Assembly (NCBI RefSeq): GCF_005239225.2
Contig: NC_133296.1
Location: 12,710,001 to 12,774,000, forward strand
Source: Populus alba
Taxonomy: Eukaryota > Streptophyta > Magnoliopsida > Malpighiales > Salicaceae
DNA: 64,000 nucleotides
Reading direction: 5' to 3'
The notes under the pieces: generated by a model
The model's input: only the letters and a program-made list of their open reading frames with translations
Database searches by the model: none
Told to the model about the DNA's origin: nothing
Shown here: piece by piece, positions 1-11,984 of the stretch
How positions within the stretch are numbered: position 1 is the first letter of the stretch
Layout of the letters: each line of letters begins with the position of its first letter
Position numbers and translations under genes: made by a program

Positions 1-1612
1 CTAGTCGACGATGCCATAAATCGGCAGAGGCAGAAGTGTAGGGAGACCAATAGGCTTGAGGAACTGACGTGATGGAAGACTTGGTCAGGGCATAGAGACC
101 ATCTTTACTCTGACCTGAGAGAAGGACTTCATAGGTGTTGAAATCCTTTACATAAAACACACGAGGGTGAAATTCAAAATAAACATTATTATCAAGACAA
201 AATTTCTGAACAGAGAGCAGATGTTTTGTGATTGCAGGAACATGAAGAACATTAAATAAGGTGAAAGAACGATGTGGTGTATATATTTTTGTATGACCAA
301 GATGAGATATAGGAAGGCCCTTACCATCACCAACATGAAAATTATCATTACCAAGGTACGGTTCTGAAGCGGTCAAGGTGGCAAGATCAGGTGTGACATG
401 TTGATTGGCACCGGTATCTAGAAACCAATCAACAGAACCAGTTGAGGAGAGATTGCGCTACACCAGGTTGGCAGTAGGTTGTTGGCCATAACCTCGCTGC
501 TAGAATTGAGGGCAATGGGGAGCTGTATGGCTAAAATTCTGACATAGTTGGCAGCGTGGATTCTGCCCCCCATTTCGCTGCCAAGAGCCCTGCCTATTGT
601 CACCGAAGGAGGAGTTTTGTAAGTTGCGTTGATCAGGTCTAGAGCCAGCAAATCGATTGCCTCTGCTGTTGGACTGGTTGGGACACCAGCCACCGTTGAA
701 GCGGCCCCTACTACGGCTAGAATTGCCAAAAGTCTAGCGCTGTGCAACAAGAGCAGAAGATGGAATGCTGGGTGTGGGCAACAGAGGAGCATGTATGGCA
801 GCAGAAGATTTGTGAAGAAATTCATGTGTGAGGAGATGGCTGTGAAGATCTGCATATGATAAAGGTTTAGCCTTGGTAATAAGACTGGTAACTAAGTCTT
901 TAAACTCTCCCCGAAGACCACGAAACACATATAAATTGAAATCTTCAAGTGAAACTGGCCGACCAGCAGCGGCCAATTCATCAAATAAGGCCTTCGCTTT
1001 TTGCATAAATTAAGTTACTAATTCATCACCCTGTCGAAGATCCTGAAGAGAGCCGTGAAGTTGCATAATACGAGAGTTGGAGGTGGAAGCGAGAGCCCGC
1101 TCAAGAGTGCCCCAAGCTGAGCAAGAACTTTGACAGCCAACAACAAGATGCAAAACTTCCATAGATAGGGAGGAAAGAAGAGCACTTAGAATGAGTTGGT
1201 CCTGTTGTTTCCAGGTTTGAAAAAGCGGATTTACCTGAAGAGAGATACCATCATGGGCAAGAACATGTGTTGATGGACATGTGTTAGAGCCATCAACAAA
1301 ACCAAAAACTCCTTGGCCTAGGAGATAAGGCAGTATTTGCATACGCCAATATAAATAATTGGTGTTTGTTAATTTGAGGGAGATGACTTGATGAGTGTGA
1401 GAAAGGGAGATAATGCTTGCGGCAGTAGAGGCAGCAAACGTGGGCTGCAAGAGGAGGCATTCACCAGCCATGGCAGAGGAGAATCTAGGCGGTGACGTAG
1501 TAGAGGAAAGCAGAGGAGGCGATGCAAGAGAAGAGGGCTGCACTGTCGAAGAAGAAGAAAGCTGGACTGCTGGTGCTGCAGAATTTGAAGATGTATGTGG
1601 TGACTGTTCCAT
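1..1612 (-). pseudogene. Ty1/copia gag-pol, 5' part, with four in-frame stops
   Basis: One reading frame runs from ATG at 1612 to the window edge and is broken only by stops at 1010-1012, 734-736, 500-502 and 458-460. In order it shows a Ser/Pro-rich start, a copia gag (UBN2-like) region (about 1400-750), a CCHC zinc knuckle (CQLC...H...C, 512-553), the protease site FLDTGAN (about 404-424) and the GAG-pre-integrase segment ending DLWHRRL at 2-22. Integrase, RT and RNase H lie beyond the window. The frame is otherwise intact, so the element decayed by point nonsense changes. Three of the four stops are TAG, reachable from CAG or TGG by one C-to-T or G-to-A change. The primer site and LTR follow just upstream, on the high-coordinate side. 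Family assignment is confident; the element is not functional as read. Confidence 0.93.
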
Positions 1613-1672
1613 TGAAGAAGGGAGGTTGGGAGGCTGTGAGAAAATTAGGTTTAATTTATTTTAGGGTTTTGT

Positions 1673-1685
1673 GGCTCTGATACCA
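1673..1685 (-). other. Copia primer binding site (initiator tRNA-Met)
   Basis: The minus strand reads TGGTATCAGAGCC, complementary to the 3' end of plant initiator tRNA-Met, as is usual for copia elements. It sits 3 bp inside the LTR and 61 bp upstream of the gag ATG. Confidence 0.9.
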
Positions 1686-1688
1686 AGT

Positions 1689-1862
1689 TGAGAATAATGG
1701 AATGTGTTGGGTTGTGCCTTAGCCAACCTTCCTATTTATATAGAGGCAGTAGAAGACTGCAGTAACTGTAATGATTACAACATCCTATATTAGAATCCTA
1801 TTCTGATAGATACATGAGTAACTGTAATGATTACAACATCCTATATTATAATTCTATTCTAT
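1689..1862 (-). mobile_element. Copia 5' LTR (short)
   Basis: The inner edge on the minus strand ends CTCA just before the primer site. The outer edge is uncertain: a TG start is possible at 1838, but DNA up to 1862 is absent from the matching place in the sister units (near 32,603 and 38,815) and so should belong to the insertion. A ~45 bp motif (gtaactgtaatgattacaac...) occurs twice, at about 1760 and 1819. The target was the MULE remnant that resumes at 1863. The other LTR and the TSD partner lie outside the window. Confidence 0.75.
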
Positions 1863-2170
1863 AATAGGATTAATGTGTATTTTGTTACACAAAAAGAAAA
1901 TGCATATGACTACATTGTATGTGGGATAATAAGGTCTTCTATTGTTCAACTGGAATTGAACATCAACATGCTTAGATCTAAAGATCATATTGTAGTATAT
2001 TTTAATATTGATGTTGGCACTTTTCAGGTTCACCCTTCTTGTAAACCAAGTGTCAAAAAAAATGTTTGATGAATAGTTAAGCTGGCAAACAAAACGTGCA
2101 CATGTGGTAAATTGCAAAGATCTCATCAATCTTGTTCAAATGTTATTACATGTTGTGCAGAAAAATATCT
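1863..2170 (+). pseudogene. MULE transposase C-terminal remnant (array copy 1)
   Basis: The frame reads VYFVTQKENAYDY, then GTFQVHPSCKPSVKKNV, two TGA stops, and a SWIM-like finger CTCGKLQRSHQSC. This order (end of the transposase core, a GTFQV-type strand, then CxC...C) is that of MuDR/MULE transposases. The histidine of the usual CxCxnCxH is replaced by asparagine (CSN). The upstream part, present in the other copies, is cut off here by the copia LTR. Confidence 0.75.
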
Positions 2171-2550
2171 TAATATTACCTAATATATTGACTAACATTA
2201 TCGTGTTCAGATGTACAATAACACATATGGGAAGTGACAACAATAAGTCACATATGGAACGGTTGTAGCCAAGCCCCTGCATGCTATAAAGAAGGCAGCA
2301 ACATAGACAGGACTGTAAAGAAGTCCCATGTGATATACCCAATCAGACACTTTGATCCTTCGGTAGTAAACTGAAAGCACGTCACAATGTCGCATCGGTT
2401 TCTTATAGCACTGAACAAAAACTGAAACTGCAAATTCCAATATACTCCAAGATATATTGCAAATGATCAACTGCTAGATTAGTTAAGGAAAGGGGATGAT
2501 ACTATAAACTTACACATTTTTTGGTGCCTCAGTTAGGTAGCAAGTTTTTC
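2171..2550. other. Array-unit spacer, no gene seen
   Basis: Present in each array copy (also at about 32,930-33,289 and 39,140-39,499). A frame on the minus strand (2207-2470) is open and hydrophobic in all three copies but starts with no ATG and resembles no family I know. Treated as spacer. Confidence 0.5.
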
Positions 2551-2875
2551 CCTTAAATTCAACACAAGGAGGAACGTTTTCGTTGTTTTCTGTCAAGAGG
2601 ATAAGGGCACTGGGGGTCTCTTGTTAAGAATTGAAGCTTACCAAAATGAGAATCTGAAATGATATCTCTCCATGACTTGCAAGCGTACCTGCATTCTATA
2701 AGAGTTGTAATTGGGAGTTTGCGCAAGATTCTTTCGAGGATTTCATCAGAGAGTTCTGATATGTGACCACGCCATGAGTTTCGTTTGAAGGATTTTTCTT
2801 ATTCCGTTGCTTGGCTGAAGCCGCAGAAGAGATCAAGAAACAGAAAGAAGAGGAGAAATTGCTTGGACAATCGAT
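2551..2875 (-). pseudogene. F-box domain fragment (array copy 1)
   Basis: The minus strand encodes a typical N-terminal F-box: ISELSDEILERILRKLP, then TLIECRYACKSWRDII. F-box proteins recruit substrates to SCF ubiquitin ligases. No ATG lies in this frame. A CAA-to-TAA change (near 2800) puts a stop before the domain in this copy only. After about 55 residues the frame ends, although DNA past the stop still reads CVEFKGKTCYLTEAP one frame over, suggesting an old frameshift in a longer protein. Non-functional fragment. Confidence 0.75.
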
Positions 2876-3185
2876 TGGGGCGGAGGCAGTCACGGCCTTG
2901 CTCACGTTGTTTTAAAGGGCTTCAGTTGATGTCATTGGGCATTTCTAAAGCTAAAATAAGAGTAAATGTAGATAATGAACACACAGTAATTGTTTGTTCT
3001 TGGATTTTCACGAACAATTGCACATATAGAAGACCAATACTTGAATAAAGAGCTCATTACTGAAAAAAATTGATCAACAATAAATTTTCCAACACCAACA
3101 GATCAAGAATAGAATAATTCTCCAGAAAACAAAAAGAATTGACTAGCAGCTAATTAATTAATGTCAATTTAGAGTTAATCGTCTG

Positions 3186-3853
3186 CTATTCCACTTGACT
3201 TCTACAAAGCGGGCAGCATTTGGAGTTGAGCAGCCAAGGAAAGATGCATTTTTCGTGAAAGACATGAGAGCAGGGTAACTTTGATAGCTTCACCGAACTT
3301 GAAAAATCCTCCAAGCAAACCACACAAGTACCACCGGAAGAAGAATCACCGTTGCTCGGCCCCTGCTTCGTGTAAAACGTCTCCTTCTCCAACTTCTTTA
3401 ACACTCTCTCCGATGCACCCGTTGATACGGTTACATGTCGATCTGTGTCAAATATCGGCTCCACGACATGAAAAGTTCCCTCCACGACCTCCACATGAGC
3501 CAACACGAAGAATCCAAAACAACCGGCCCTCACAAGATTGTCAGAAAAGGCAGCAATCTTTGAGGCCAAATCGTTGGATAAAGAAGCACTAAAATCGGAG
3601 CAAGAAATCATGTGGGCAATGTAATGAAAGCATGAAGCGGGCTGGGCAACAACTTGACAAGGGATTTGGAACAAATAACTAGTTGGGTAAGCAGCAGTTG
3701 GCCGGTTATCATCCACTTGCATGGCTAGTGATTGTCCTCTGACTCTAACCCATGTTTCTTTCCTACTTTCCGACACGATTTGAACAAGAAACATGGGTTC
3801 AGTGTTGTTGTCTGGATCAACCAGAGTAGTGCTACAACTCTTGCAAGCGCCAT
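3186..3853 (-). pseudogene. RING-H2 protein gene, frameshifted copy 1
   Basis: Homologous to the intact genes at 27,720-28,406 and 33,925-34,611. From ATG at 3853 the frame is lost because 19 bp present in both other copies are missing at about 3834/3835. The shifted frame stops at 3725. An in-frame internal ATG at 3794 (residue 27 of the 228-residue protein) would still give 202 residues with a complete RING-H2 finger (CVVC, C-S-H, H-E-K-C, CPLC), so a shortened product is possible. It also has an Asp-to-Tyr change near the middle. The promoter, including the TATA box, is kept. Confidence 0.85.
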
Positions 3854-3947
3854 TGAAGAAACGATTGAAAAGGGAGAAACAAGAAGATCGACGCGTAAGA
3901 AATAGATGGATGGATTGAGAGACTTCACATGTATTGTTATGACTTGA

Positions 3948-3954
3948 ATTTATA
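3948..3954 (-). promoter_or_regulatory. TATA box of RING-H2 gene copy 1
   Basis: Minus strand TATAAAT, about 95 bp upstream of the ATG at 3853. The same box is found at the same distance in copies 2 and 3. Confidence 0.6.
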
Positions 3955-3959
3955 GATAG

Positions 3960-5061
3960 AGACCGAAAGAACTGTGTTCTTTAATCCGGAATGGAAGAGG
4001 AAACCTAGCCAGAGAATCCTTTTAACACAAGGAAAGGAAACGTGGATGAAAGGAAAGTCTTTCATGGCCGTTACGGTTATAATAAGGAAGCAGATTTTAT
4101 CCTTCTTCTTTCAGCTGGGCTAGTGATGAGCCTCTCTCACTAATACTATTATTTTATAAAATAAATATTATTTTACCAAATATTTATAACTTTAATATAA
4201 ATATTTTTTGGATCAACAATATATTTTTTATGATAATTATAATTTGAATAAACTAAAATTAATACTCTACAATCAGAATTTTTTTATAGTTTTCTTATAC
4301 AAGTCTTCTAATGTTTTTTAAATATAAATAAGACACCAACAATTGCAAAATGATTTATCCCATCATGATAAAATTCAAAGATTATCTAGATTTGCCGATC
4401 AAGGCTGTAGACTTGTTGAATACATCAATGCAGTGCGTATGCAGCCCAAAACATCTAAAGATATCACAGACCTATTATTACCTTAGACTTCCTTGGCTTG
4501 GAAGGCCATAATCCCTCTAAGACGTTGAATAGTCCAAGACTTGGTGAAAAAAACTGTTAGTTTAGACATTGAGGCAGTGGCAACCCGTGGGATGGTGTCG
4601 ACAGAATCGACAACAATGATGAATCGGTACCAGTGTCAAATTTAGTAGCGTTGACTTATTGGCACCATAAAAAATGGAGTCTACAGTCAGGTCTAAAGAT
4701 AATTAAAAATTAACTGGCTGAGAGCTCTTTTTTAATTTGTAGTTTTTATTTTTTATTTTTTATAAACAAGTATTTTTTTAGCAATGTAAGAGTTTAAAAT
4801 AGTTATTTTATATTGTCATATTCAGTTAATATTATAAATTTAGTTACTATAAATTTAATATAAATATTTTATTGGGTCAACAATATAATTTCTTATGATA
4901 ATTTTAATTTGAATAAAATAAAATTAATACCCTACAATTAGATTATCACAAATACAAAATATTAAAATGGTTATTATAAATTATGGTTTTGATTTCTTAT
5001 AAAAAAAAGTAGTTGTGATCTTGATATATTTTTTTTATTTTTTTTGTTAAAAAATTATCTT

Positions 5062-5115
<54 letters not shown>

Positions 5116-5210
5116 GGCACGATGTACACCAGTCCTACCTTGTTCCTTATCTCAACTTGTTTCCTTAACTGATTCTCGCACTAGTTTCTAGTCCGGCATG
5201 GACATGCATA
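3960..5210. repeat. AT-rich unit spacer of array copy 1
   Basis: Matches 28,510-29,715 and 34,715-35,922. Contains an ACGTGG G-box-like core upstream of the RING gene, long A/T stretches and a (TA)n run at 5067-5110 that is much shorter in the other copies. No gene is evident. It is cut at 5210 by the LTR retrotransposon. Confidence 0.7.
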
Positions 5211-5215
5211 ATCTT
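5211..5215. repeat. Target site duplication ATCTT (left)
   Basis: ATCTT directly before the TG of the left LTR. The partner is 14,286-14,290. The flanking array sequence is continuous across the insertion when compared with 29,700-29,725. Confidence 0.9.
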
Positions 5216-6581
5216 TGTTTCTACCCAATTTTTGACCCATGTTTTTGATATATTTTCAAAAAAAATCCAAAAATAGAGAAAAACAATGAAAATCCAAAAA
5301 AATATGTTTTTTAATATATTCTTGTCCTTTTAGCATTTTCAGCGTCGTCTAAAAAAGAATTTAAATTTTCAAAAAGATTTTCGAACGCGTTCAACTTTTC
5401 ATGCGTCATTTTTAAAATCATTGATTTTCCTCATTGAGTCGACGTTGATATTGCTTGTTTTTAAAAAATACAAAAAAATGAGAAAAATCAAAATTTACAA
5501 AAAAGAAAGAAGTTGAGGGACCAAGTTAGAAAACCTAGCAACATTTTGCCTATAAATACTGGTCTTTAACTCACACAAAGGGGAGGGGGGCAATTTTGAA
5601 ATATCAAAAAAATACAAAAAAACAACCTAAACCTAAATCTATCTCTTTCATTCTAAGCCGCCGGCCCCCCCTTTTGATTTTTCTTCTCCTTCATCCGGAG
5701 CCAAACATAGCCGCCGGCTAAGACTTCTTCTCCCCATTTTTCCAACGCTGCAGCCGCCCTTCCTTGGCTCAAGCTTCAGCCCGACAGCCCTCACACACTG
5801 CCTCATCTCCCTTTTGGTCGATACCCCGCAGACCATACCCCCACAAACCCTCAACCAGCCATAGCCGACCTTCCTCCCCTAACCAAACACAACAGTCGGC
5901 CACAATACAGCCCTAGCCATACTCTCTTCTTCTCCTCGTCGCAGCCACCCTCTCACAATGCAAGTCCCCCCCTTCATTTAGCCTCCAGTAGCAGCGGCCA
6001 GCTCGCCGAACGCCAGCAGAATTGCCAACAACAGCAATCCACAAGCCAGCAGACCCAGCTCATCGCCTCCAGCAGAGACGCCCACCGATCTGTCCACTCC
6101 TCTATCGCAACCCGCCTTTGCCATATCTGTCATCTGAAGAAGGAAAGAGCAACAAACCGGGAAGAAAGAAAGAAAGAAAAAAACAAATCTAAAAGAGGCG
6201 AAAGGAAGGATGCAGATCTGTAAAGGAAAGAAAAATTAGCACTGACTGCCATTTGTGTGTTTTTGGTTGTTGCAGGTGACAGGGCCTTCACCGTTGGTTT
6301 GCCATACACCCTTGGTTTGCCAGGTTTGCCAGTAGCGGTGGCGCGTGGGAAGACGCGCCGCTACTGTTCAGGCGGGCTTAGGTTGCTTCCCAGAGTTGTT
6401 TTCCTGAACTTTAGGGACTGTTTTGTAATTTTCAATTATGTGATGTAATTTTTGTTTAGTTTTGAATTTTTATTATTTGTATTGTGGATGTAAAAAGAAA
6501 AGAAAAAGAAATGAGAAGAAAAAGAAAAGAAAAGAAAACAAAAATATAGTAAAAATAAATGTGTGTGTTTGTATTTGTTTT

Positions 6582-6642
<61 letters not shown>

Positions 6643-7005
6643 ATGATAAAATTACAAGGATTAAAAAAGAATTTAATATTTTGATTGGATCACGGTTAAC
6701 AATTATTAACTTATACGTAAGTTATATTTCTAATTTTTGATGAAAAGACAATTATTAAAACTTCTTTAACACATCAAATTCGCGAAGCAGCTTACCTCAA
6801 GTAGGGTGCGTTAGGGGTGCTAATACCTTCCCTAACCACAACCAGTCCCTTACCCGCGAATCTTTGACAAGACCAGTATATCCGGTTTCCTAGTAGCCTT
6901 CAATAAATTACTAGGTGGCGACTCCAACGAACCAATGCAATCAAAACGCAACAACGACAATAAAAATCGCTAGCCGATGACGCGCGAATTTTCCGACGTG
7001 CGACA
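5216..7005 (+). repeat. 5' LTR (1,790 bp)
   Basis: Starts TGTTTCTACCC and ends GTGCGACA. It contains a CT-rich GC-rich segment (5640-6120), a polypurine segment and a (TA)n run (6587-6640). It carries 263 bp (6068-6330) that the 3' LTR lacks. Point differences between the LTRs are few, so insertion is fairly recent. Confidence 0.9.
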
Positions 7006-7008
7006 GAA

Positions 7009-7026
7009 TGGCGACTCCACTAGGGA
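7009..7026 (+). other. Primer binding site, tRNA-Arg-like
   Basis: TGGCGACTCCACTAGGGA lies 3 bp inside the 5' LTR. The Ogre/Tat group is known for primer sites of the form TGGCGACTC-GCTGGGGA, complementary to tRNA-Arg. Two positions differ here. Confidence 0.7.
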
Positions 7027-10000
7027 AGGTACTGTTTCTGACATTATTGGACTAAGCTTTGTGTATTTGATGTGTTTAAATTTTTGCATTTTTATCCTTT
7101 TGTTAATATGTATTTCTATGCATTTTATAGAATTATTTCATGCATAACTTGTTTGAATTTTGAAAGCACACGCAAGCTTTTAGGTTAGGTGGGGAACTAG
7201 CGATCTGCCCTAAGACTATTGGTCAGGGTTCAGATGCGTGAAACACCCAACTCATATCTGAGTACCTGCTTGGTAATGGTGGGTATACGTGCCTTAACTA
7301 TTTCATGCAACGCCCCCATACTGTCTTTACGAAGAACGTCACTGGGCAGATATGAGACCCTTTTAAGACTAGATAGAAAACCTACCCATGTTCACATAAT
7401 GAATAGAACCTGTCCTTAGGATGTATGTGCTATTGTTATTTACATACGGGCAAACCCTTCTTGAAGCATCTTGAACTCAAGACTTGTGGGTGACACAATG
7501 GCCGTCACTCCGAAAATTTTCATTGTAGAGTTTGGACAAAAATCAAGATTCTTGTTTCATCATACAAGAGTTACGACCATATTGTCACCCCTCGAAGGAC
7601 GAGTTCATCATATAGATTACATGTTTATACATTTATCATACATGTACTGGGTTGAAAGGTAGGTCACCTGTACAAGCTGTGCTGCACGTGATTGAAGAAA
7701 GATGAGGGAAGTGAACAAAGGAGTCAGATAGAGGCTCATTATCAGATTATGGTTGAGAGCATCAAAGGTGAAGTAGCTAGACTCAGATCTACTCGAACAA
7801 GTGTTGAGCATCAAATGGAAAGAGAATGTCTGCACAGTCTTCTGTGGGAACATTGCTTGTTCACGTCCAATCGAAGTTGTACCTCTCCTTTTCAATCATG
7901 AACAACAACAACAATGCCTTCAGTCATCAACTAATGACAACTCTGATTCTTGTCCAGTTGCACTGTTAAGTGTTCATCGTCTCCACATCATCTAATGGAA
8001 CCAAATGACTACGAGCCTATTGTACATGGTGCATTAGTTGCTTTGAAGTTACCCCAATTATGAGCTCAATTCCAATCCAGACAATAGATGTGATGTGATG
8101 GTGGGGTCCTCGACCATTTCAATGGAATAGTTGCAAGAATTTCAATTGAACAGTTGCCATGTGAGTTTATTTACCAGCATCTGCCAGATTCCAGACTTTT
8201 ACTTGACTTCGACAAATCCCATGCAACCATCGTTTTCTAGGTGGTATAATCCATATAAGAGATGTGATGTCATGGTAGGGTCCTTAACCATTTCAATTCA
8301 ATAGTTGCAAGAATTTCAAGAAGCGAGTCCTGAAGTTGGAGAGCAAAAGACAAGTAGAGTTTGTGAAGGAGGGTGTCATTGGCTATATTGTCCTCCGAAA
8401 ATCTTCAGAATGACATGTGGTCGAAGGTGCTTGGCAAAACGCAAATATTGCCAGAAGAGCTGATTCAAGAATGGTGATGAAATGTCAATCATATTGTCAT
8501 GGAATTCTGCATTTTGTTTTGGGATCACATCTCATCCTTTACCGAAACATGTCTTGCTTTTGTCTCTTTGTTGTTTTGAAATCAACAGAGGTTTAGCATT
8601 TTATTCTGACAAAATATTTTGATCAAACTCCAACATGCGATAAAAGTTAATCAATCCTGAAGATTAAAAGTGTTTTGATTATAGAAATGACTCGATTCTT
8701 GTTGAAATGACATGACGTGACCAAACAAATTTTGAGCTCACACATAAAATTGAACCACACATCATATAGCTAAGTTTTAACAGTATGCATAATGACATGT
8801 AGTGGATTCGGTAGCTATGGACTCGTGAATCATTGACTCTTATAAGTCTAAATCATTACACTGGATAAGGTCAACATTTATCGGTCCTAACCGACCTTGC
8901 TTGAAATAAGAAAAGGCCATCTTTGATATCCCTTCACTTTCTAAAAATTATATCCCTTGTAGTCCCATTTTGAGCTAGATAGCATATTTTTTTCATAAAA
9001 AACCCTGATTAGGATCACACCCTACGCTGGGGGCAAATGAGAGATATTTTGAAGGCATTGATATAATTAATGGACAAAGGGGAAGGCTTAGAACAAAAGT
9101 CCAATGATTGAGAGAGGGCTAAAATAAAACACATAGACTATAAGCATATAAGGAAATTTTGAGGAAGGCTATGAGAAAGCAAAGCAAAAAAAAAGAAAAA
9201 CAGAAAAAAGAGAGGGAATTAAAGAAAAAAAAGAAGTTGAAATCGCCTTCACTTAAAGACAATGCTAAAGATAAAGGAAGGAGAATCTATGAACAATAAA
9301 AGACATTTCAATCAAGGAAAGGCACAACGAAAGTCAATACAAAAAAAAGAGAGATTAAGCTATAAACGTGACTTTTGGTATCCATTATAAAGCCTCTGAT
9401 GTTATCAGATGATTTAAGGTTGGTTATTCATCATGGAAATGTGGATTTGCATTATGACTTATGTTAATAGAAGTCTGATCTTTGAGGTTAACAAGGTTCT
9501 ATGTCGTTTCCTCTACAAAGACGACAATAGAAACGAGTTGATGAATAATTGATGTTGATCCTAGGTTTTTGAAACCCTCAAACACCTTTTGAGCCTTTGA
9601 AATTCTTTTCTTTCATAGCCATGAACCGTAGCTTGCATTACGTGCTTTTAAAAGCCCTTTTTAATCAAGCAAGCAACTTGAACTGATAAATGGCGCTCTC
9701 AAAACTTGAAGAGCTTTTCCATAAGGGTCATGACTTCATGAATTAAGCTACTGGTTATTATGCATGCTGATAAAATAAATACTGAGAAAGGAAACAACCA
9801 TTTTTGGTCAAGCCTGAGCATCTAGTCATTTGAAGTTCAAAAAAATATCACCTCATCACAAACCATAAAAAAAAAAAAAAAGATTTACCCAAAATCAGAG
9901 TTTAAAGTGGACACAAAGAACCATGGAAAAGACCATTTTAATCTTACAACGGGTCGATTTCTGTTTTCAAAATACAAGACAATCGAAGGACTACATTGAA

Positions 10001-11570
10001 TGACGTGTGTTGGGTCTTTGACCAAAGAAGCTTGAATTTCAAAAACTAAAATCTCTCTGATTTCATTTCAACAATTAGACTTGAATAAACTTGACCTTTG
10101 AAGTATGAGATATGATTCTAGAACAAGAAAGATTGTCAAACCAAGATGAACATCGATTGAGTTTGCAAAATCCTTGACAAAAATGACATCAACATTTCCC
10201 GACACTCCTTGAAATGTTGACCACCTGGGGACAATACAGTGGACCCTTAGAAGAAAAACAAACAACATTCTGATCAACTGGGGTCAAAGAAAGAATCAGA
10301 TGATAAGTCGTCAAAGTTCACCAAAGTTATGTTTAACATCTGATGATGATAAAGGAAAACCTCCTTGAGTATAAACCGATTAGCGAACCTTCAGATCATA
10401 TTGGGGGCAATGTTGTTCAAAGACAATCCATGATCTAGTGCATTTCAGCAGCAATTGATGAGCAATGCTGCACTAGAAGGATATTTTCATATCTTCATCT
10501 TGGTTTATCATCTTCAACATGGCTATGACTTTTGATCGATGTTATCACATAGTTGCATGTGAACGAATGCTGGAAGGATGCACCCACCAAGACTGACTGT
10601 GGGACCATTTTTTTTGAAGCTCAAATGCACACTTCACCGCATGAATATGAGTGATGACATGAACATCATTGATGATGCCAATACATTTCTTTTCAAGATC
10701 TGATTAGATGGGTGAGAAGAAATTTTTAAGGAAAACATTGAGCTTACAACGATGAGCCTTTCCCTGCAAAGTATGAGATGCATGTCGGAATGACGTGGCA
10801 GTTCCATGATTATGGATGATCACATATACTTGAATGGTGTTTCAACTGGAGGCAATTTCAAACTGGTTAACAATCTTGATGGGTGTTGGCATGATGCACA
10901 CAATCAATCAAAGGATAATCCTCGAAAGAATCTAGGAGAGAAAATCCTTCATAATAAATCAAGCAGCACCACATTTGGGGGCAGGGTCAAGCTTGATGAA
11001 TGATGCGAGCAGTAATTGTCGAAGACAGCCTGGGATGGGCATTGCATTTACTGTTGAGTGGATGGCTAGCACATGAATGAGCCAATACATCGAAAGAACA
11101 AGGAAAGCTTTGGAATGCAAACAAAGGCACCTTATGACGATGGAGCATCAAAGAGGGGGGGACCTATATTTCAAATCAGGTAAGGATGCATGCATATCAT
11201 CTAACCTCAAAAAAAAAAAAAAAAACCATTTGCATATATTTTTGAATTGTTACAGGAAAATCCTTAATGAGGTCCAACAAGATGGTGGGAAAATAAAGAA
11301 GCATTGTGGTGATGATAATAAAGAATCGGTTTTGATCATGAAATAAAGGACGATGGGATGAACACTACCATTAGGAAAATCCCAAAGAAATGAATAGATC
11401 AACCTTGCAATTGGAAAGCCTCGAGTTTTCAACCCTTGCAGTCAGGAAACACCGAGTTTTCAAACCCTATGATCGGGAATTATCAGGAAGCACCAAGTTT
11501 TCCAGCCCTTCTTTTGTCATCCCCTCAAGACTTCGCCAAGTAAGTCCTTTTTTCACACTTGTCATATCAC
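7027..11570 (+). other. Retrotransposon interior, no gene recognised
   Basis: About 4.5 kb with short, unrelated frames only. A ~75 bp segment is repeated imperfectly at about 8075 and 8250 (gatgtgatg...cattt...atagttgcaagaattt). A coiled-coil-like stretch near 7730-7830 may be a gag trace. A-rich runs occur near 9190-9230 and 9868-9883. No known domain seen on either strand. Confidence 0.6.
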
Positions 11571-11577
11571 ATTTTTT

Positions 11578-11975
11578 CCATTTGTTTAGGTCACCCATCA
11601 CAACGAGACCGCTTTTTCATATTCTTTCCACATGGGTAGGTCACCCATTATAATGAGATTGCACTTCATCATGTTTTTTCCATCTGGGTAGGTCACCCAT
11701 TACAATGAGACCACACTTCATATTTTTTTCATTTTTGGGTAGGTCACCCATTACAATGAGACCGCACTTCACATTCTTTCCATCTGGGTAGGTCACCCAT
11801 CACAACGAGACTGCTTTTTCATATTTTTTCCATTTAGGTAGGTCACCCATTATAATAAGACCACATTTCATATTCTTTCCATCTGGGTAGGTCACCTATC
11901 ATAATGAGACCATTTTTTCATATTCTTTCCACCTAGGTAGGTCACCCATTACAATGAGACTGTTTTTTACATATT
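11578..11975 (+). repeat. Tandem array A: eight ~50 bp units
   Basis: The core TAGGTCACCCATTACAATGA recurs at about 11,588, 11,637, 11,690, 11,740, 11,790, 11,839, 11,887 and 11,938, joined by T-rich linkers (cttcatattctttccatctggg). It sits near the 3' end of the element, where Tat/Ogre elements often carry tandem repeats. Confidence 0.9.
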
Positions 11976-11984
11976 TTTTTGTTT

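Noticed and set aside
2207..2470. Hydrophobic minus-strand frame in each array unit
   Set aside because: No ATG at a sensible place, no recognisable family; conservation between units is explained by recent duplication.
3281..3592. Plus-strand 103-residue frame, seen again at 27,815 and 34,020
   Set aside because: Antisense of the RING-H2 gene; Lys/Pro/Ser bias follows from the complementary strand and nothing domain-like is present.
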